Assembly (NCBI RefSeq): GCF_006265175.1 | Contig: NZ_VDCQ01000038.1 | Location: 1-64,000 of the forward strand | Direction of reading: 5' to 3' | Length of the DNA: 64,000 nucleotides | Origin: Paenibacillus hemerocallicola | GTDB lineage: Bacteria; Bacillota; Bacilli; Paenibacillales; NBRC-103111 | Shown here: in pieces, positions 52,938 through 61,262 of the stretch | Layout: every line of letters begins with the position of its first letter | Position numbering within the stretch: the first letter of the stretch is position 1 | Made by a program: the position numbers and the translations under genes | The notes under the pieces: model-generated | Told to the model about the DNA's origin: nothing | Databases searched by the model: none | The model's input: only the letters and a program-made list of their open reading frames with translations

Positions 52938-53369
52938 TTGGGACAAATGACCCGTTATTTGTTCATGTGGCTTGCGTTCGTCATTTTATACAGTGTCGCC
53001 GTTACAGGACTGGAAGTATGGGAAGGAAATAAAATTACGACGACCGAGTATTACGGCCTGCGCAATATCGGGCTTATTTACTTGGCCGTAACAGTCTTGC
53101 CGGCCATCGGACTGTATCCTGTAACGTTGCTGCCCTTGTCCGTCTTGATCGGTAAAGTTATCAAACCGATGCCGGTTCGGCTGCTCTTATATTGTGCGGC
53201 GGGATGTTTCGGCGGAATATGGATATTCCGCAGCCTGTACGACGATTATTTCGTCAAAGGATACGGCTTGAACATAAGCAGCGCCGTATTGGTCTTCGGT
53301 GCGTTCGGCCTCGCCTATGCGCTGGCCGATCACTATATCGCGTCGAGACACCCGTCGGAAAGACGGTGA
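52938..53369 (+). CDS. Four-helix membrane protein of unknown function
   Basis: 143 residues from TTG 52938, six bases after AAGGAGATGCGA; ATG 52932 abuts the ribosome site and ATG 52947 is possible. Hydrophobic segments are YLFMWLAFVILYSVAVTGL, NIGLIYLAVTVLPAIGLYPV, LLLYCAAGCFGGIWIF and ISSAVLVFGAFGLAYALADH. The C-terminus is basic (SRHPSERR). I recognise no family. It follows the TIMP-like gene by 69 bases and may be co-transcribed. Confidence 0.7.
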   Translation: MGQMTRYLFMWLAFVILYSVAVTGLEVWEGNKITTTEYYGLRNIGLIYLAVTVLPAIGLYPVTLLPLSVLIGKVIKPMPVRLLLYCAAGCFGGIWIFRSLYDDYFVKGYGLNISSAVLVFGAFGLAYALADHYIASRHPSERR

Positions 53370-53402
53370 TTTGAAGCGAAGCTTGCGAAGAATGCAAGTT
53401 CT

Positions 53403-53756
53403 TTACAGGCCCAATGATTGTTTCTCCGCTCTCGTCAATTTACGGGCGACAAGCGCGTACGAATGGTCGATCATGGCGCGGATTTCTTCGTCGGGTACCG
53501 TTCCGTCCATTACGACGGTGTTCCAATGCTGTTTGTTCAAATGGTAGCCCGGTTTGACCGCGGCGTACTGCTGACGGAGCAAATAGGCCGTCTCCGGCTC
53601 GCATTTCAAGGCAATGTTGTCGAAGCCGCCTTCGTCGGAGATGAGGGCGAACATTTTGGAGGCGACCTTCATGACGAGCGGGTCCGGGCCGAACGGATAA
53701 TCTTCCCTGGCGCCTGTTTGGGTCAAGCAATGGGCGGCGAGCTCCTTTTTGTTCAT
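53403..53756 (-). CDS. MmcQ/YjbR-family protein
   Basis: 117 residues, the full length of the family (PF04237). EDYPFGPDPLVMKVASKMFALIS, NIALKCEPETAYLLRQQY, VKPGYHLNKQHWNTVVMDG and IDHSYALVARKLTR are diagnostic. The fold resembles a DNA-binding CyaY-like sandwich; function is unknown, although YjbR has been proposed to bind DNA. The gene is convergent with the membrane-protein gene and lies 41 bases downstream of dat on the same strand. Confidence 0.9.
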   Translation of the reverse strand: MNKKELAAHCLTQTGAREDYPFGPDPLVMKVASKMFALISDEGGFDNIALKCEPETAYLLRQQYAAVKPGYHLNKQHWNTVVMDGTVPDEEIRAMIDHSYALVARKLTRAEKQSLGL

Positions 53757-53797
53757 CGGCGACTAACGCCTCCTAGTCCGGAATTCGTACACTTGCT

Positions 53798-54628
53798 CTA
53801 TGACGGAATGGTCGCTTCGAAAGACTGCTGCAGCCGGCGCGTGACCGGACCGGGTTCTCCGACGCCTACAGGCAATCCGTCGATTTGGACGATCGGAACG
53901 ATCTCCATCGTCGTGCCGGTCAAAAATGCTTCGTCAGCAGCCCGGAGTTCCTCGAGCGTAAAAGCCCGCTCCCGCGCGTGGATGCCTTGCTCCCCGGCGA
54001 GCCGCAGCACGACTGCTCTTGTAATGCCGTGCAAAATAAGATGATCGGCCGGATGCGTCAGTACGGCGCCATCCTTGACGATCATCAGGTTGGAGGCGCT
54101 ACATTCGGTGACAATCCCGTCGCGGTGCAAAATGACGTCGCCGGCTCCTTGGTCGGCAGCCTCTTGCTTGGCCAGGACGCTTCCGAGCAGGTTCAGCGTC
54201 TTCAGATCGCAGCGCAGCCAACGGATATCGGGCCGGGTAACGGCGGAGATCCCCGTTTGCATCATATGTATGGGGCGGGCCGCATCGCTGCAATAGGCCA
54301 GCATGACGGGCTTCGCATCGGCGGGAAACGGGTGCGACCTCGGTGCGACGCCGCGCGTAACCTGCATATAGACAGTGCCGTTTTGCACATGTTCCCGTTC
54401 CAACAGCAGACGGAGTATATCGTCGATTTCTGTTCTCGCATAAGGCAGCCCGAGTCCGATTTCCCGGGCGCTTCGTTCGAGTCGATCGTAATGAGCATCA
54501 GCCTCATACAGATGTCCGCCGTATACGCGGAATACTTCATAGATGCCGTCGCCGAAATAGTAGCCCCGGTCCGAATAAGAAACGGAAGCCTCCGATTCGG
54601 GAACTAAGCGGTCGTCGAGCCATATCAC
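53798..54628 (-). CDS. dat: D-amino-acid transaminase (class IV aminotransferase)
   Basis: 276 residues. GTG 54628 was chosen because CGAGGTG precedes it and the protein then starts MIWLDDRLVPESEASVSYSDRG, as homologues do. Lys143 in RCDLKTLNLLGS is the PLP lysine (Lys145 in the Bacillus enzyme). GDGIYEVFRVYGGHLYEADAH and EECSASNLMIV-type motifs (TECSASNLMIV) complete the fold IV site. It makes D-glutamate from D-alanine and 2-ketoglutarate for cell walls. Branched-chain aminotransferase is the alternative, but length and the YSDRGY motif favour D-amino acids. Confidence 0.9.
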   Translation of the reverse strand: MIWLDDRLVPESEASVSYSDRGYYFGDGIYEVFRVYGGHLYEADAHYDRLERSAREIGLGLPYARTEIDDILRLLLEREHVQNGTVYMQVTRGVAPRSHPFPADAKPVMLAYCSDAARPIHMMQTGISAVTRPDIRWLRCDLKTLNLLGSVLAKQEAADQGAGDVILHRDGIVTECSASNLMIVKDGAVLTHPADHLILHGITRAVVLRLAGEQGIHARERAFTLEELRAADEAFLTGTTMEIVPIVQIDGLPVGVGEPGPVTRRLQQSFEATIPS

Positions 54629-54761
54629 GGGCAAGCACCTCGGTTCGCGGAATAACATTGCATGCAATCTGGTATGCTACGAAATATAGTATCAATCCGA
54701 GAGCCTGAAGTCAAAAAACAATCCGCCAAAATCGAAGTTTAAATCCAGTCGCTCATACGGA

Positions 54762-54776
54762 ATGAAAACGTTTTCC
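54762..54776. promoter_or_regulatory. Possible cre-like palindrome
   Basis: ATGAAAACGTTTTCC contains the perfect palindrome GAAAACGTTTTC and fits the CcpA consensus except at the last base. It lies in the gap between dat and nrdJ, an unexpected position for catabolite control. Confidence 0.3.
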
Positions 54777-54989
54777 GCATCCGCCTAACGGACTGTTTTT
54801 ACGCTGCAAACCGTTGCCGAAATACAAGGAATAATCGGAATTTGTCGACAACTCGTGGCGGTCCCTTTCTCTGAAAAAAGGAGATCGATAGAGAAAAACG
54901 CAGATTTCGCGAAGCTAGTCCGATTTTTCCGCCCATTTCCGATCCTATCCCGATAGATGCACAACATGTAGTATTGTATAATGAAAATC

Positions 54990-55007
54990 TCACCAATATA
55001 TTGTGGT
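54990..55007. promoter_or_regulatory. Candidate NrdR box
   Basis: TCACCAATATATTGTGGTGA (54989-55008) is a near-palindrome close to the NrdR consensus ACACWATATWTTGTGT over AATATATTGTG. It lies about 105 bases upstream of nrdJ. A weaker partner (ACATGTAGTATTGTAT, ending at 54979) precedes it, but the distance is not the usual one. NrdR repression of ribonucleotide reductase genes is general in bacteria. Confidence 0.5.
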
Positions 55008-55110
55008 GAATGCGGGGCAAACGCACACGAGTTGCGAACAGCTTTACATAGCATGCAGTATACGTTATTCGCACTTATGCGCCTGAATTTCTAATCCGGG
55101 AGGGCTACCA

Positions 55111-57729
55111 TTGGAGACGGTTCAAGTGAAGCGACTGGAAGGACTCAGCGAAAAAATATTTCTCGATCGGTACGCGATGAAAGACGCCGATACGGAAAAT
55201 ACGGTCGTGGGCGATATGGTTCTCGTCCTGACGAAGGACGATCCGAAATTTCCGAGCAAGGAAGTCGGGGAAGTCATCGCTCGCACAGGCAGACAAGTAA
55301 CGATCCGGCTCCGCAGTGGAGAGCTGTTCGAATCAAGCATAGAGAAGTTGACGCTGACGAAGGAGAAGACGCCGGATCAGCTGTGGGACCGTTTGGCTGC
55401 CGCAATGGCATCCGTCGAGGCTACTCCGGAGAAGCAGAAGGAATGGAAAGACAAATTCCGCTACATTTTGGACGACTGGAGGCTCGTTCCGGGAGGGCGG
55501 ATTGCGGCAGGCGCCGGCGCAAGCGACGAGCTGACGCTGTTCAACTGCTACGTCATTCCTTCGCCGCACGACAGCCGCGGTGGCATCATGTCCACGCTGT
55601 CGGAGATGACCGAGATCATGTCGCGCGGAGGCGGCGTCGGGATCAATTTGTCGTCTTTGCGTCCGCGTCGCTCCGTTGTCAGAGGAGTTAGCGGCTCTTC
55701 GAGCGGTGCCGTTTCCTGGGGCGGGCTGTTCAGCTATACGACCGGACTGATCGAGCAGGGAGGCAGCCGCCGCGGCGCTCTCATGCTCATGATCAACGAC
55801 TGGCATCCGGACCTGCTCGACTTCATCACCGTCAAGTCGACGATGGGCCAAATTACGAACGCCAATCTGTCCGTTTGCGTCAGCAACGGGTTTATGAAAG
55901 CCGTGAAGGAAGATCTCGACTGGGAGCTTGTGTTCCCGGATACGACCGATCCGGAATACGACGAAATTTGGGACGGCAACCTTGACAATTGGAAGGCGCT
56001 GGGCAAAAAAGTAAAGGAGTACCGCACCGTCAAAGCACGCGAGGTGTGGCACACGATCATCGAATCCGCATGGCGTTCCGCCGAACCGGGCGTCGTGTTC
56101 ATGGAATATTACAACCAGATGTCCAACAGCTGGTACTTCAATCCGATCATTTGTACGAACCCGTGCGGAGAGCAAGGGCTGCCGGCATGGGGCGTGTGCA
56201 ACCTGTCCGCGATCAACCTGTCGAAGTTTTATGACGAGGAGAAGCATGACGTCGCCTGGGACGATTTGGGCAAGACGGTCCGCTATTCCGTCCGTTTCCT
56301 GGACAACGTCATCGACAAGACGCCTTATCATTTCGAGGAAAACGAGAAAAACCAGAAGAGCGAACGCCGCGTAGGCTTGGGTACGATGGGACTTGCCGAG
56401 CTGATGATCAAGCTGAAGGTTCGGTACGGCAGCGCGGAATCGCTCGTGTTCCTCGATAAATTGTACGGATTCATGGCGAAGGAAGCTTACTTGTCTTCGG
56501 CGGATATCGCCGGGGAGAAAGGCTCGTTCACCCAATTCGACGCCGACAAATTTCTTCAGAGCGGCTTCATGAAGCAGATGACCAAGACATTCCCCGAAGT
56601 CGGCACGTCGATCCGGAAAAAAGGAATGCGCAACGTTACGGTCATTACGCAAGCGCCGACGGGAAGCACCGGTACGATGGTCGGTACCTCGACCGGCATC
56701 GAGCCGTACTTCGCCTTCGAATATTTCCGTCAAAGCCGGCTCGGCTACGACAAGCAATATGTGCCGATCGCGCAGGAGTACAAGGACCAGCATCCGAACG
56801 AGGAGCTGCCGGACTACTTCGTAACGTCGATGAGCTTGTCGGCGGAAGACCATATCCGCGTGCAGGCCGCCATCCAAACGTGGGTCGACAGCTCGATTTC
56901 CAAGACGGCCAACTGTCCGTCCGATTTCACCGTCGAAGAAACGAAGAACCTGTATGAGCTCGCGTTCGACCTCGGCTGCAAAGGCGTGACGATCTATCGT
57001 GACGGAAGCCGGGACGTGCAGGTGCTGTCGACCGAGAAGAAAGAGGAGAAGAAGGAAGAGGCCAAGCCGGAGAACGCGAAGGATGAAGCGGTTCAGACGA
57101 TCAAAGAGCAACCGGCCGCCGGAGCCGGGGACTCCACGGCGCTGACTCAGCTGTCCGAAACGCTGTCTACGGGCATCGACCAGCAGACGAAGCAAGTATT
57201 CGACAAGCAATATAAAAAACGTCCGCAAACGCTCCGCGGAGCGACCTATAAATTCAATACGCCGTTCGGCATGGCGTACATTACGATCAACGATATGAAC
57301 GGCACGCCGAGCGAAATATTCATGAACGTTGGCAAAGCCGGCTCCGACGTGTTCGCAATGTCCGAAGCGCTCGGCCGCGTCTGCTCCTTGTTCCTGCGTT
57401 ACGGCGACCACGGCGACAAGGTGCAGCTGCTCGTCAAGCACCTGAAGGGCATCGGCGGCTCCGGCGCCATCGGCTTCGGCGCCAACCGCGTCGAGTCGAT
57501 CGCCGACGCCGTCGCCAAAGCGCTCGAAATGCACAGCGGCGACGAATCCGAGCCGTACATTACGGCGACCCAGGAAATCACCGCAACCGTCGAGAGTGCG
57601 CCCGTGAAGCCTCACGTCCACTCCGGCAGCATCTCGACCGACCTGTGCCCATCGTGCGGCACCGCCTCGCTGGTCAATAGCGAAGGCTGCAAAAACTGCA
57701 CAAACTGCGGATACAGCAAATGCTCGTAA
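55111..57729 (+). CDS. nrdJ: Adenosylcobalamin-dependent (class II) ribonucleotide reductase
   Basis: 872 residues from TTG 55111, after CGGGAGGG. Reduces ribonucleotides to deoxyribonucleotides with coenzyme B12 as radical source, in all oxygen conditions. Key residues are Cys146 (TLFNCYVIP), Asn350-Cys352-Glu354 (TNPCGEQGLP) for the thiyl radical and general acid/base, and QAPTGSTGTMVGTSTGIEP for the phosphate site. A charged linker (~residues 645-690, EKKEEKKEEAKPENAK) leads to a C-terminal TSCPD-like domain and a final Cys cluster (LCPSCGTASLV..CKNCTNCGYSKC), which relays electrons from thioredoxin and/or binds zinc. No nrdAB/EF genes are near. Confidence 0.97.
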   Translation: METVQVKRLEGLSEKIFLDRYAMKDADTENTVVGDMVLVLTKDDPKFPSKEVGEVIARTGRQVTIRLRSGELFESSIEKLTLTKEKTPDQLWDRLAAAMASVEATPEKQKEWKDKFRYILDDWRLVPGGRIAAGAGASDELTLFNCYVIPSPHDSRGGIMSTLSEMTEIMSRGGGVGINLSSLRPRRSVVRGVSGSSSGAVSWGGLFSYTTGLIEQGGSRRGALMLMINDWHPDLLDFITVKSTMGQITNANLSVCVSNGFMKAVKEDLDWELVFPDTTDPEYDEIWDGNLDNWKALGKKVKEYRTVKAREVWHTIIESAWRSAEPGVVFMEYYNQMSNSWYFNPIICTNPCGEQGLPAWGVCNLSAINLSKFYDEEKHDVAWDDLGKTVRYSVRFLDNVIDKTPYHFEENEKNQKSERRVGLGTMGLAELMIKLKVRYGSAESLVFLDKLYGFMAKEAYLSSADIAGEKGSFTQFDADKFLQSGFMKQMTKTFPEVGTSIRKKGMRNVTVITQAPTGSTGTMVGTSTGIEPYFAFEYFRQSRLGYDKQYVPIAQEYKDQHPNEELPDYFVTSMSLSAEDHIRVQAAIQTWVDSSISKTANCPSDFTVEETKNLYELAFDLGCKGVTIYRDGSRDVQVLSTEKKEEKKEEAKPENAKDEAVQTIKEQPAAGAGDSTALTQLSETLSTGIDQQTKQVFDKQYKKRPQTLRGATYKFNTPFGMAYITINDMNGTPSEIFMNVGKAGSDVFAMSEALGRVCSLFLRYGDHGDKVQLLVKHLKGIGGSGAIGFGANRVESIADAVAKALEMHSGDESEPYITATQEITATVESAPVKPHVHSGSISTDLCPSCGTASLVNSEGCKNCTNCGYSKCS

Positions 57730-57738
57730 AAGAGGAGA

Positions 57739-57762
57739 GCCCGGGGGAACCCGGGCCCCTTG
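57739..57762 (+). terminator. Hairpin after nrdJ
   Basis: GCCCGGG and CCCGGGC pair around GGAA, ten bases beyond the stop, followed by CCCCTTGTG. There is no long T-run. AT-rich DNA begins immediately after, so this hairpin marks the border of the GC-rich chromosome. Confidence 0.55.
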
Positions 57763-57796
57763 TGTGAAATTCCAAAATCATTTAGAATTGTTTCAT

Positions 57797-57831
57797 AATT
57801 CGTTAGACAATTTGTTGCAGAATTCGTTAGA
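57797..57831. repeat. Direct repeat AATTCGTTAGA at the edge of the AT-rich island
   Basis: AATTCGTTAGA occurs at 57797-57807 and 57821-57831, 24 bases apart, in otherwise AT-rich DNA that starts right after the nrdJ hairpin. A looser third copy (TTTAGAATTGTTT) stands just before. Repeated sites of this spacing are typical of transposase-binding sites at Tn7-like ends. The CGTTAG core is also found in the CCCGTTAG elements at 61-64 kb. Confidence 0.5.
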
Positions 57832-57926
57832 TTGAAATTTTATACGGTCAATTGAATAAAAATACACTAATGGCAGCTGAGATCTTTTCAGTTGCCTTTA
57901 TTTTTTATAAAGGTGGGCATCGATTT

Positions 57927-58841
57927 ATGAATAAATGGCGGTTGTCACGACGACCAAGTATGATCGAAGACGAATCACTTGAAGGTTTTTTAGTGCGTGT
58001 CTCTCAAATAAATGGTTACGAAGACATTGATGATCATTCCAAATTTCAATATCACTATTCGCCTGTGCTAAATGAAATAAAAAATAATAAAAAATACATA
58101 CTGAATATATTATATGACTTGGCGGAGGTGCTAACAGGGCAAGAAATAATTAGACGTAATCATGATAGAAAATATCTTAGCAGTAGAGGGTTATTATTTG
58201 GGCACGGGTGTGTATGGTATCCACGATTAACTCGATATTGTCCATTATGTCTTCAAGAGAGTAAGTATCATAGGATTCAATGGTCTATGATTCCAGTTTT
58301 AGTTTGTGATAAACATTTGTGCTTTTTAAGACATAAATGTCACGAATGTGATCATTTCACTAACCTAAAAGCAACTATTACAGGGATTTGCAATAGATGT
58401 GAGAGGGATATTACAGTACAATATGACAAAGTAACTAGAGAATTTTTGTTTGAACATCCCTTTTTAGTTAATATAGATTATCTGAGTGATAAGAGAGTAT
58501 TTCTTCATCTTACAGGGGAAAATTTATTTAAACTGAAAAAATGGCTAATATTTTGTATTGTAAATATCAATGATATGAAGAAAAAAAGTTTATGGATACA
58601 ATATTCAACAAAGTCAACAGTCATACGAATCACTGATTTTGACATAGAAAAGATAAATGATTATCTAATTCTGACTGATAACTTGATAAGCAATTGGCCA
58701 GAGAACATTATCAAATATGCTAATAACAATATGATTTTAGAGGAACGACAACATTTTATTAATACATTTTTTAAAAGAAAACATTCCTATGGTAACATGG
58801 ATATTATTAATTTTTTGAATCGGATAAAAGTTAACTCATAA
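57927..58841 (+). CDS. TniQ-family protein
   Basis: 304 residues from ATG 57927, after AAAGGTGGG. RRPSMIEDESLEGFLVRVSQINGY is the TniQ N-terminal signature (P..DESL.G.L.R....NGY). Zinc-finger residues are Cys105, Cys108 (RYCPLC), Cys127, His130 (CDKH), Cys138, Cys141 (CHEC) and Cys155, Cys158 (CNRC). TniQ/TnsD proteins choose target sites for Tn5053- and Tn7-like transposons. No transposase (TnsA/B, TniA) or AAA partner (TnsC/TniB) is in the window, so this copy is orphaned. Codon use is AT-rich, quite unlike nrdJ next door; the gene was acquired by transfer. The C-terminal half has no recognisable domain. Confidence 0.85.
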   Translation: MNKWRLSRRPSMIEDESLEGFLVRVSQINGYEDIDDHSKFQYHYSPVLNEIKNNKKYILNILYDLAEVLTGQEIIRRNHDRKYLSSRGLLFGHGCVWYPRLTRYCPLCLQESKYHRIQWSMIPVLVCDKHLCFLRHKCHECDHFTNLKATITGICNRCERDITVQYDKVTREFLFEHPFLVNIDYLSDKRVFLHLTGENLFKLKKWLIFCIVNINDMKKKSLWIQYSTKSTVIRITDFDIEKINDYLILTDNLISNWPENIIKYANNNMILEERQHFINTFFKRKHSYGNMDIINFLNRIKVNS

Positions 58842-59066
58842 TATAATCGTATAAGCCTTTTATTGAGCTATGGATGTTCTTGAAATTAGAATGTTGATCA
58901 TGCGTATTTTGTGAATGAAAATCGGAGCATTCGAATTTAGTAAGCTGCAACGGATCGGTGTGTATCCGGGCCCGGCCAATTAGTTTATACAATTTTATTT
59001 CGGAGGAAGGTCAAACTAAACGCTCGACCTCCACATCCGCTGGCATGTTCCTCCCTATTTCTCAGG
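58842..59066. other. AT-rich gap behind tniQ
   Basis: No gene seen. TTCGGAGGAAGG at 58998-59009 resembles a ribosome site but no sustained frame follows. Confidence 0.4.
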
Positions 59067-59234
59067 TCACGTTCTATTTCTATCTTCGGACAATGCCATC
59101 AATATATTTTCCTTGGAACCGTTTTCGAAATAATAATGAAACATAGCTTTATCTGGCTCAGTGGCACTTTTTAATATAAACTCTTTGCTTTCAAAAAAGA
59201 TTCTTCTGATAACGTAATCAATGTCAAAGCGAGG
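59067..59234 (-). pseudogene. Gene remnant of unknown family
   Basis: The minus strand reads 55 coherent codons (FDIDYVIRRIFFESKEFI.. to ..LMALSEDRNRT) ending at TGA 59067. The frame has no start codon and is preceded by TAG. It is plausibly the C-terminal end of a protein whose 5' part was lost, perhaps when the recombinase gene arrived at 59286. I recognise no family. Confidence 0.45.
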
Positions 59235-59285
59235 CTACGACTCTTAACGGCAGTCCCGTCTTAGTTGAGAAGGGACTTACGGTCA

Positions 59286-60128
59286 CTAAAAATAACGCCT
59301 ATACAATTCCCTTCGTCGTTCTCCTCGTAACTGAGCATAGATCTGTGTAGTGGATGCTTTCTCGTGGCCCAACATCCCTTGGATAAAATCTAAAGGTGCA
59401 CCATTATCAAGCAAATGACAGGCATAGGTATGACGGAACCGATGAGGGTGCACGTTTACGGCAACCTTTCCACGGGTTGCGAGCTTTTTTATCGAAAAGC
59501 TTATTGTGGGAATTGTCATTCGTCGGACAGGGTGAGTTTCCGTCACAAAGAGGGCTTTACAAGAATCCTCACGCTCCTCAAGGTATCTCTTTAACCAGAC
59601 CTTACACTCTGTCGTAAAATAAACTTCTCTTTGCTTAGAACCTTTCCCATTCACAATTGCGGAGCAGTTTTCCCAGTTGATGTCTTCAACATTTAATCTG
59701 TGAACCTCACCGACACGGCATCCAGTACAGTATAGGAATTCCAAGAGTGCATGCTCGCGCGGAGAATCACAGGTAATCTTGAGATGAATAATATCCTCCT
59801 CTATCAAAAACTTTGGGATCCGTTTTTCCATCTTTGGTTCTCTCAGTTTTAAAGTTGGATTTTTAGTGACGTGACCTTCTTCGAATGCAAATCGAAAAAG
59901 GGATCTGACGAACCGAATTCGATGCCCTAGGCTGCTTGGCTTTAATCGCTCCGACTGTTTCGCCAGATAGCTCTTCAGCAAAATTAGGGAGACTTCTTCG
60001 ATTTCAAGGTTGCCGATTTCTCGGACCAGAACATTTAACTGGAGGGAGTATGCTTTCAAGGTGTGCGGGCTAAATCCCAAAATGCGCTTATCAGCCTCAT
60101 ACAACATCCACAGATCCATCAATCTCAT
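59286..60128 (-). CDS. Xer-like tyrosine recombinase
   Basis: 280 residues. The SAM-like N-terminal domain (residues ~1-95) is followed by the catalytic domain: Arg138 (TGCRVGEVHRL), Lys162 or Lys165, His229-Arg232 (HPHRFRHTYA), His255 (GHEKASTTQIY) and nucleophile Tyr264. All catalytic residues are present. Size and order fit the XerC/XerD family; the extra helix of integron integrases (IntI) is not evident. It lies directly beside a 15-bp inverted repeat (60131-60188) and at one end of a run of small gene cassettes, so it may act on those sites (inference). The start may be ATG 60119 (MDLWM). Confidence 0.92.
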   Translation of the reverse strand: MRLMDLWMLYEADKRILGFSPHTLKAYSLQLNVLVREIGNLEIEEVSLILLKSYLAKQSERLKPSSLGHRIRFVRSLFRFAFEEGHVTKNPTLKLREPKMEKRIPKFLIEEDIIHLKITCDSPREHALLEFLYCTGCRVGEVHRLNVEDINWENCSAIVNGKGSKQREVYFTTECKVWLKRYLEEREDSCKALFVTETHPVRRMTIPTISFSIKKLATRGKVAVNVHPHRFRHTYACHLLDNGAPLDFIQGMLGHEKASTTQIYAQLRGERRRELYRRYF

Positions 60129-60130
60129 AT

Positions 60131-60188
60131 ATTAAACCCTCCCAATGGCTTATTATCCTTAGCTTCGCTTTGCTTGGGAGGGTTTAAT
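60131..60188. repeat. 15-bp perfect inverted repeat before the recombinase gene
   Basis: ATTAAACCCTCCCAA (60131-60145) and TTGGGAGGGTTTAAT (60174-60188) are exact inverted copies with 28 bases between. They begin two bases from the recombinase start codon. The arrangement suits an autoregulatory operator or a recombination core with two recombinase arms. Confidence 0.8.
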
Positions 60189-60218
60189 CATTCCTTTCCA
60201 AAATAATGGTTCTCGTCG

Positions 60219-60240
60219 CTAGTGTATCCATTAGCGGAGC
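60219..60240 (+). repeat. Half-element resembling the right core of the CCCGTTAG repeats
   Basis: CTAGTGTATCCATTAGCGGAG matches the right core CTATCGTACCCGTTAGCGCAA at about two thirds of positions. It stands 31 bases beyond the inverted repeat at the recombinase gene and no hairpin or left core precedes it. Confidence 0.45.
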
Positions 60241-60656
60241 CGTAGTAGCTTTGATTTATTCTCTTTAATACAATACCTGGCGAGACGGAGTACCTTGGAA
60301 ACTGTTCCCCCCTTACAGTTCTTATGTCTTAAAAAATCTTCATTCCATCATTCCTGCTGAAAATGAAAATGACCCCTCGAAAGGGGTCATGGTATTAGGA
60401 CACAAATATGATAGATGTACCAATGACTGCTTGAATCAGTTTTAAGCTACACGAGCACAGATTAACGAAAAAAAAACTGGCACAAATACAGTTAACCAAG
60501 TGACCAAATACAAAAAAGGATATCCCTAAAAAAGATACAGATAAATACTATCTTATAAAAAAATCGAACATAAGTGTATTACTTTTTTTGAATAAATTGT
60601 ATGTTATTAATGCGGCCGCAACGCAGTATGAATAGGGATGACGGGAGAAGAGCTAT
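60241..60656. other. AT-rich gap with a hairpin
   Basis: No gene seen. TGACCCCT and AGGGGTCA at 60369-60388 form a tight hairpin with loop CGAA; on the minus strand T-rich sequence follows, so it could terminate transcripts moving toward the recombinase. A NotI-like GCGGCCGC at about 60613 stands alone in AT-rich DNA. Confidence 0.5.
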
Positions 60657-61133
60657 ATGATTACACTCAGGAAGATCACACTGGAAAACCGGCGTGCCAT
60701 GTTTAACTTGGAGGTTACAGAAGACCAACGGCGCTTTGTTGCATCCAATCTGTCAAGCGTGGCTTCGTGTTATGTCCTTTCAACCAATGGAGGACATCCA
60801 TTTCCATTTGTCATCTACGCTGATGAGCAGCCGGTCGGTTTTGTCATGTTGGCTTATGGAATCACAGGTTACGAAGATCCGTCAATCGCAGAAGACAACT
60901 ATTGTATCATGCGACTGATGATTGACAAGCAATACCAGAACAAGGGCTATGGTCGGGAGGCTATGAAAAAGATTTTGGAATTTATTCGTACCTATCCAGC
61001 AGGGCCAGCACATTATTGCTGGATTCCTTATAAACCTGAAAACATCGCTGCCAAAAAACTTTATGAAAGCTTTGGCTTCCGTGACAACGGTGAAATTTTC
61101 AACGACGAGTCAATAACTGTGTTGCATCTCTGA
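60657..61133 (+). CDS. GNAT acetyltransferase (spermine/spermidine type)
   Basis: 158 residues from ATG 60657 after GGGAGAAGAG. MITLRKITLENRRAMFNLEVTEDQ, FVASNLSSVA and RLMIDKQYQNKGYGREAMKKIL (acetyl-CoA loop Q-N-K-G-Y-G) are those of the BltD/PaiA-like GNAT group that acetylates polyamines or similar amines. It is the only gene of the array on the plus strand. It resembles the minus-strand GNAT at 63119-63571 (shared ITLRKI/ISLKEI start, VPSNL/VASNL, RLMIDEQYQGKG), so the two are paralogous cassettes. Confidence 0.9.
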   Translation: MITLRKITLENRRAMFNLEVTEDQRRFVASNLSSVASCYVLSTNGGHPFPFVIYADEQPVGFVMLAYGITGYEDPSIAEDNYCIMRLMIDKQYQNKGYGREAMKKILEFIRTYPAGPAHYCWIPYKPENIAAKKLYESFGFRDNGEIFNDESITVLHL

Positions 61134-61172
61134 TTTGCTGCCAAACCGTTGAAGACGTAGGATCAAAGAAAG

Positions 61173-61195
61173 GGCCATCCCGCAAAAGGATGGCC
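61173..61195 (+). terminator. Hairpin after the GNAT gene
   Basis: GGCCATCC and GGATGGCC pair around CGCAAAA; no T-run follows. Confidence 0.5.
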
Positions 61196-61262
61196 GTAAT
61201 ACTTGCCGTTACAGACAGCGCGGAGAATCTTATCATAGTTTAAAGCGTGTGATTGCGTTATT

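Noticed and set aside
54785-55054. Two overlapping ~90-residue minus-strand frames before nrdJ
   Set aside because: They lie in a promoter region, have no ribosome site and resemble no protein.
55333-57621. 762-residue reading frame on the minus strand across nrdJ
   Set aside because: It is a shadow of the GC-rich nrdJ gene: rich in Arg, Gly and His, no recognisable domain and no ribosome site.
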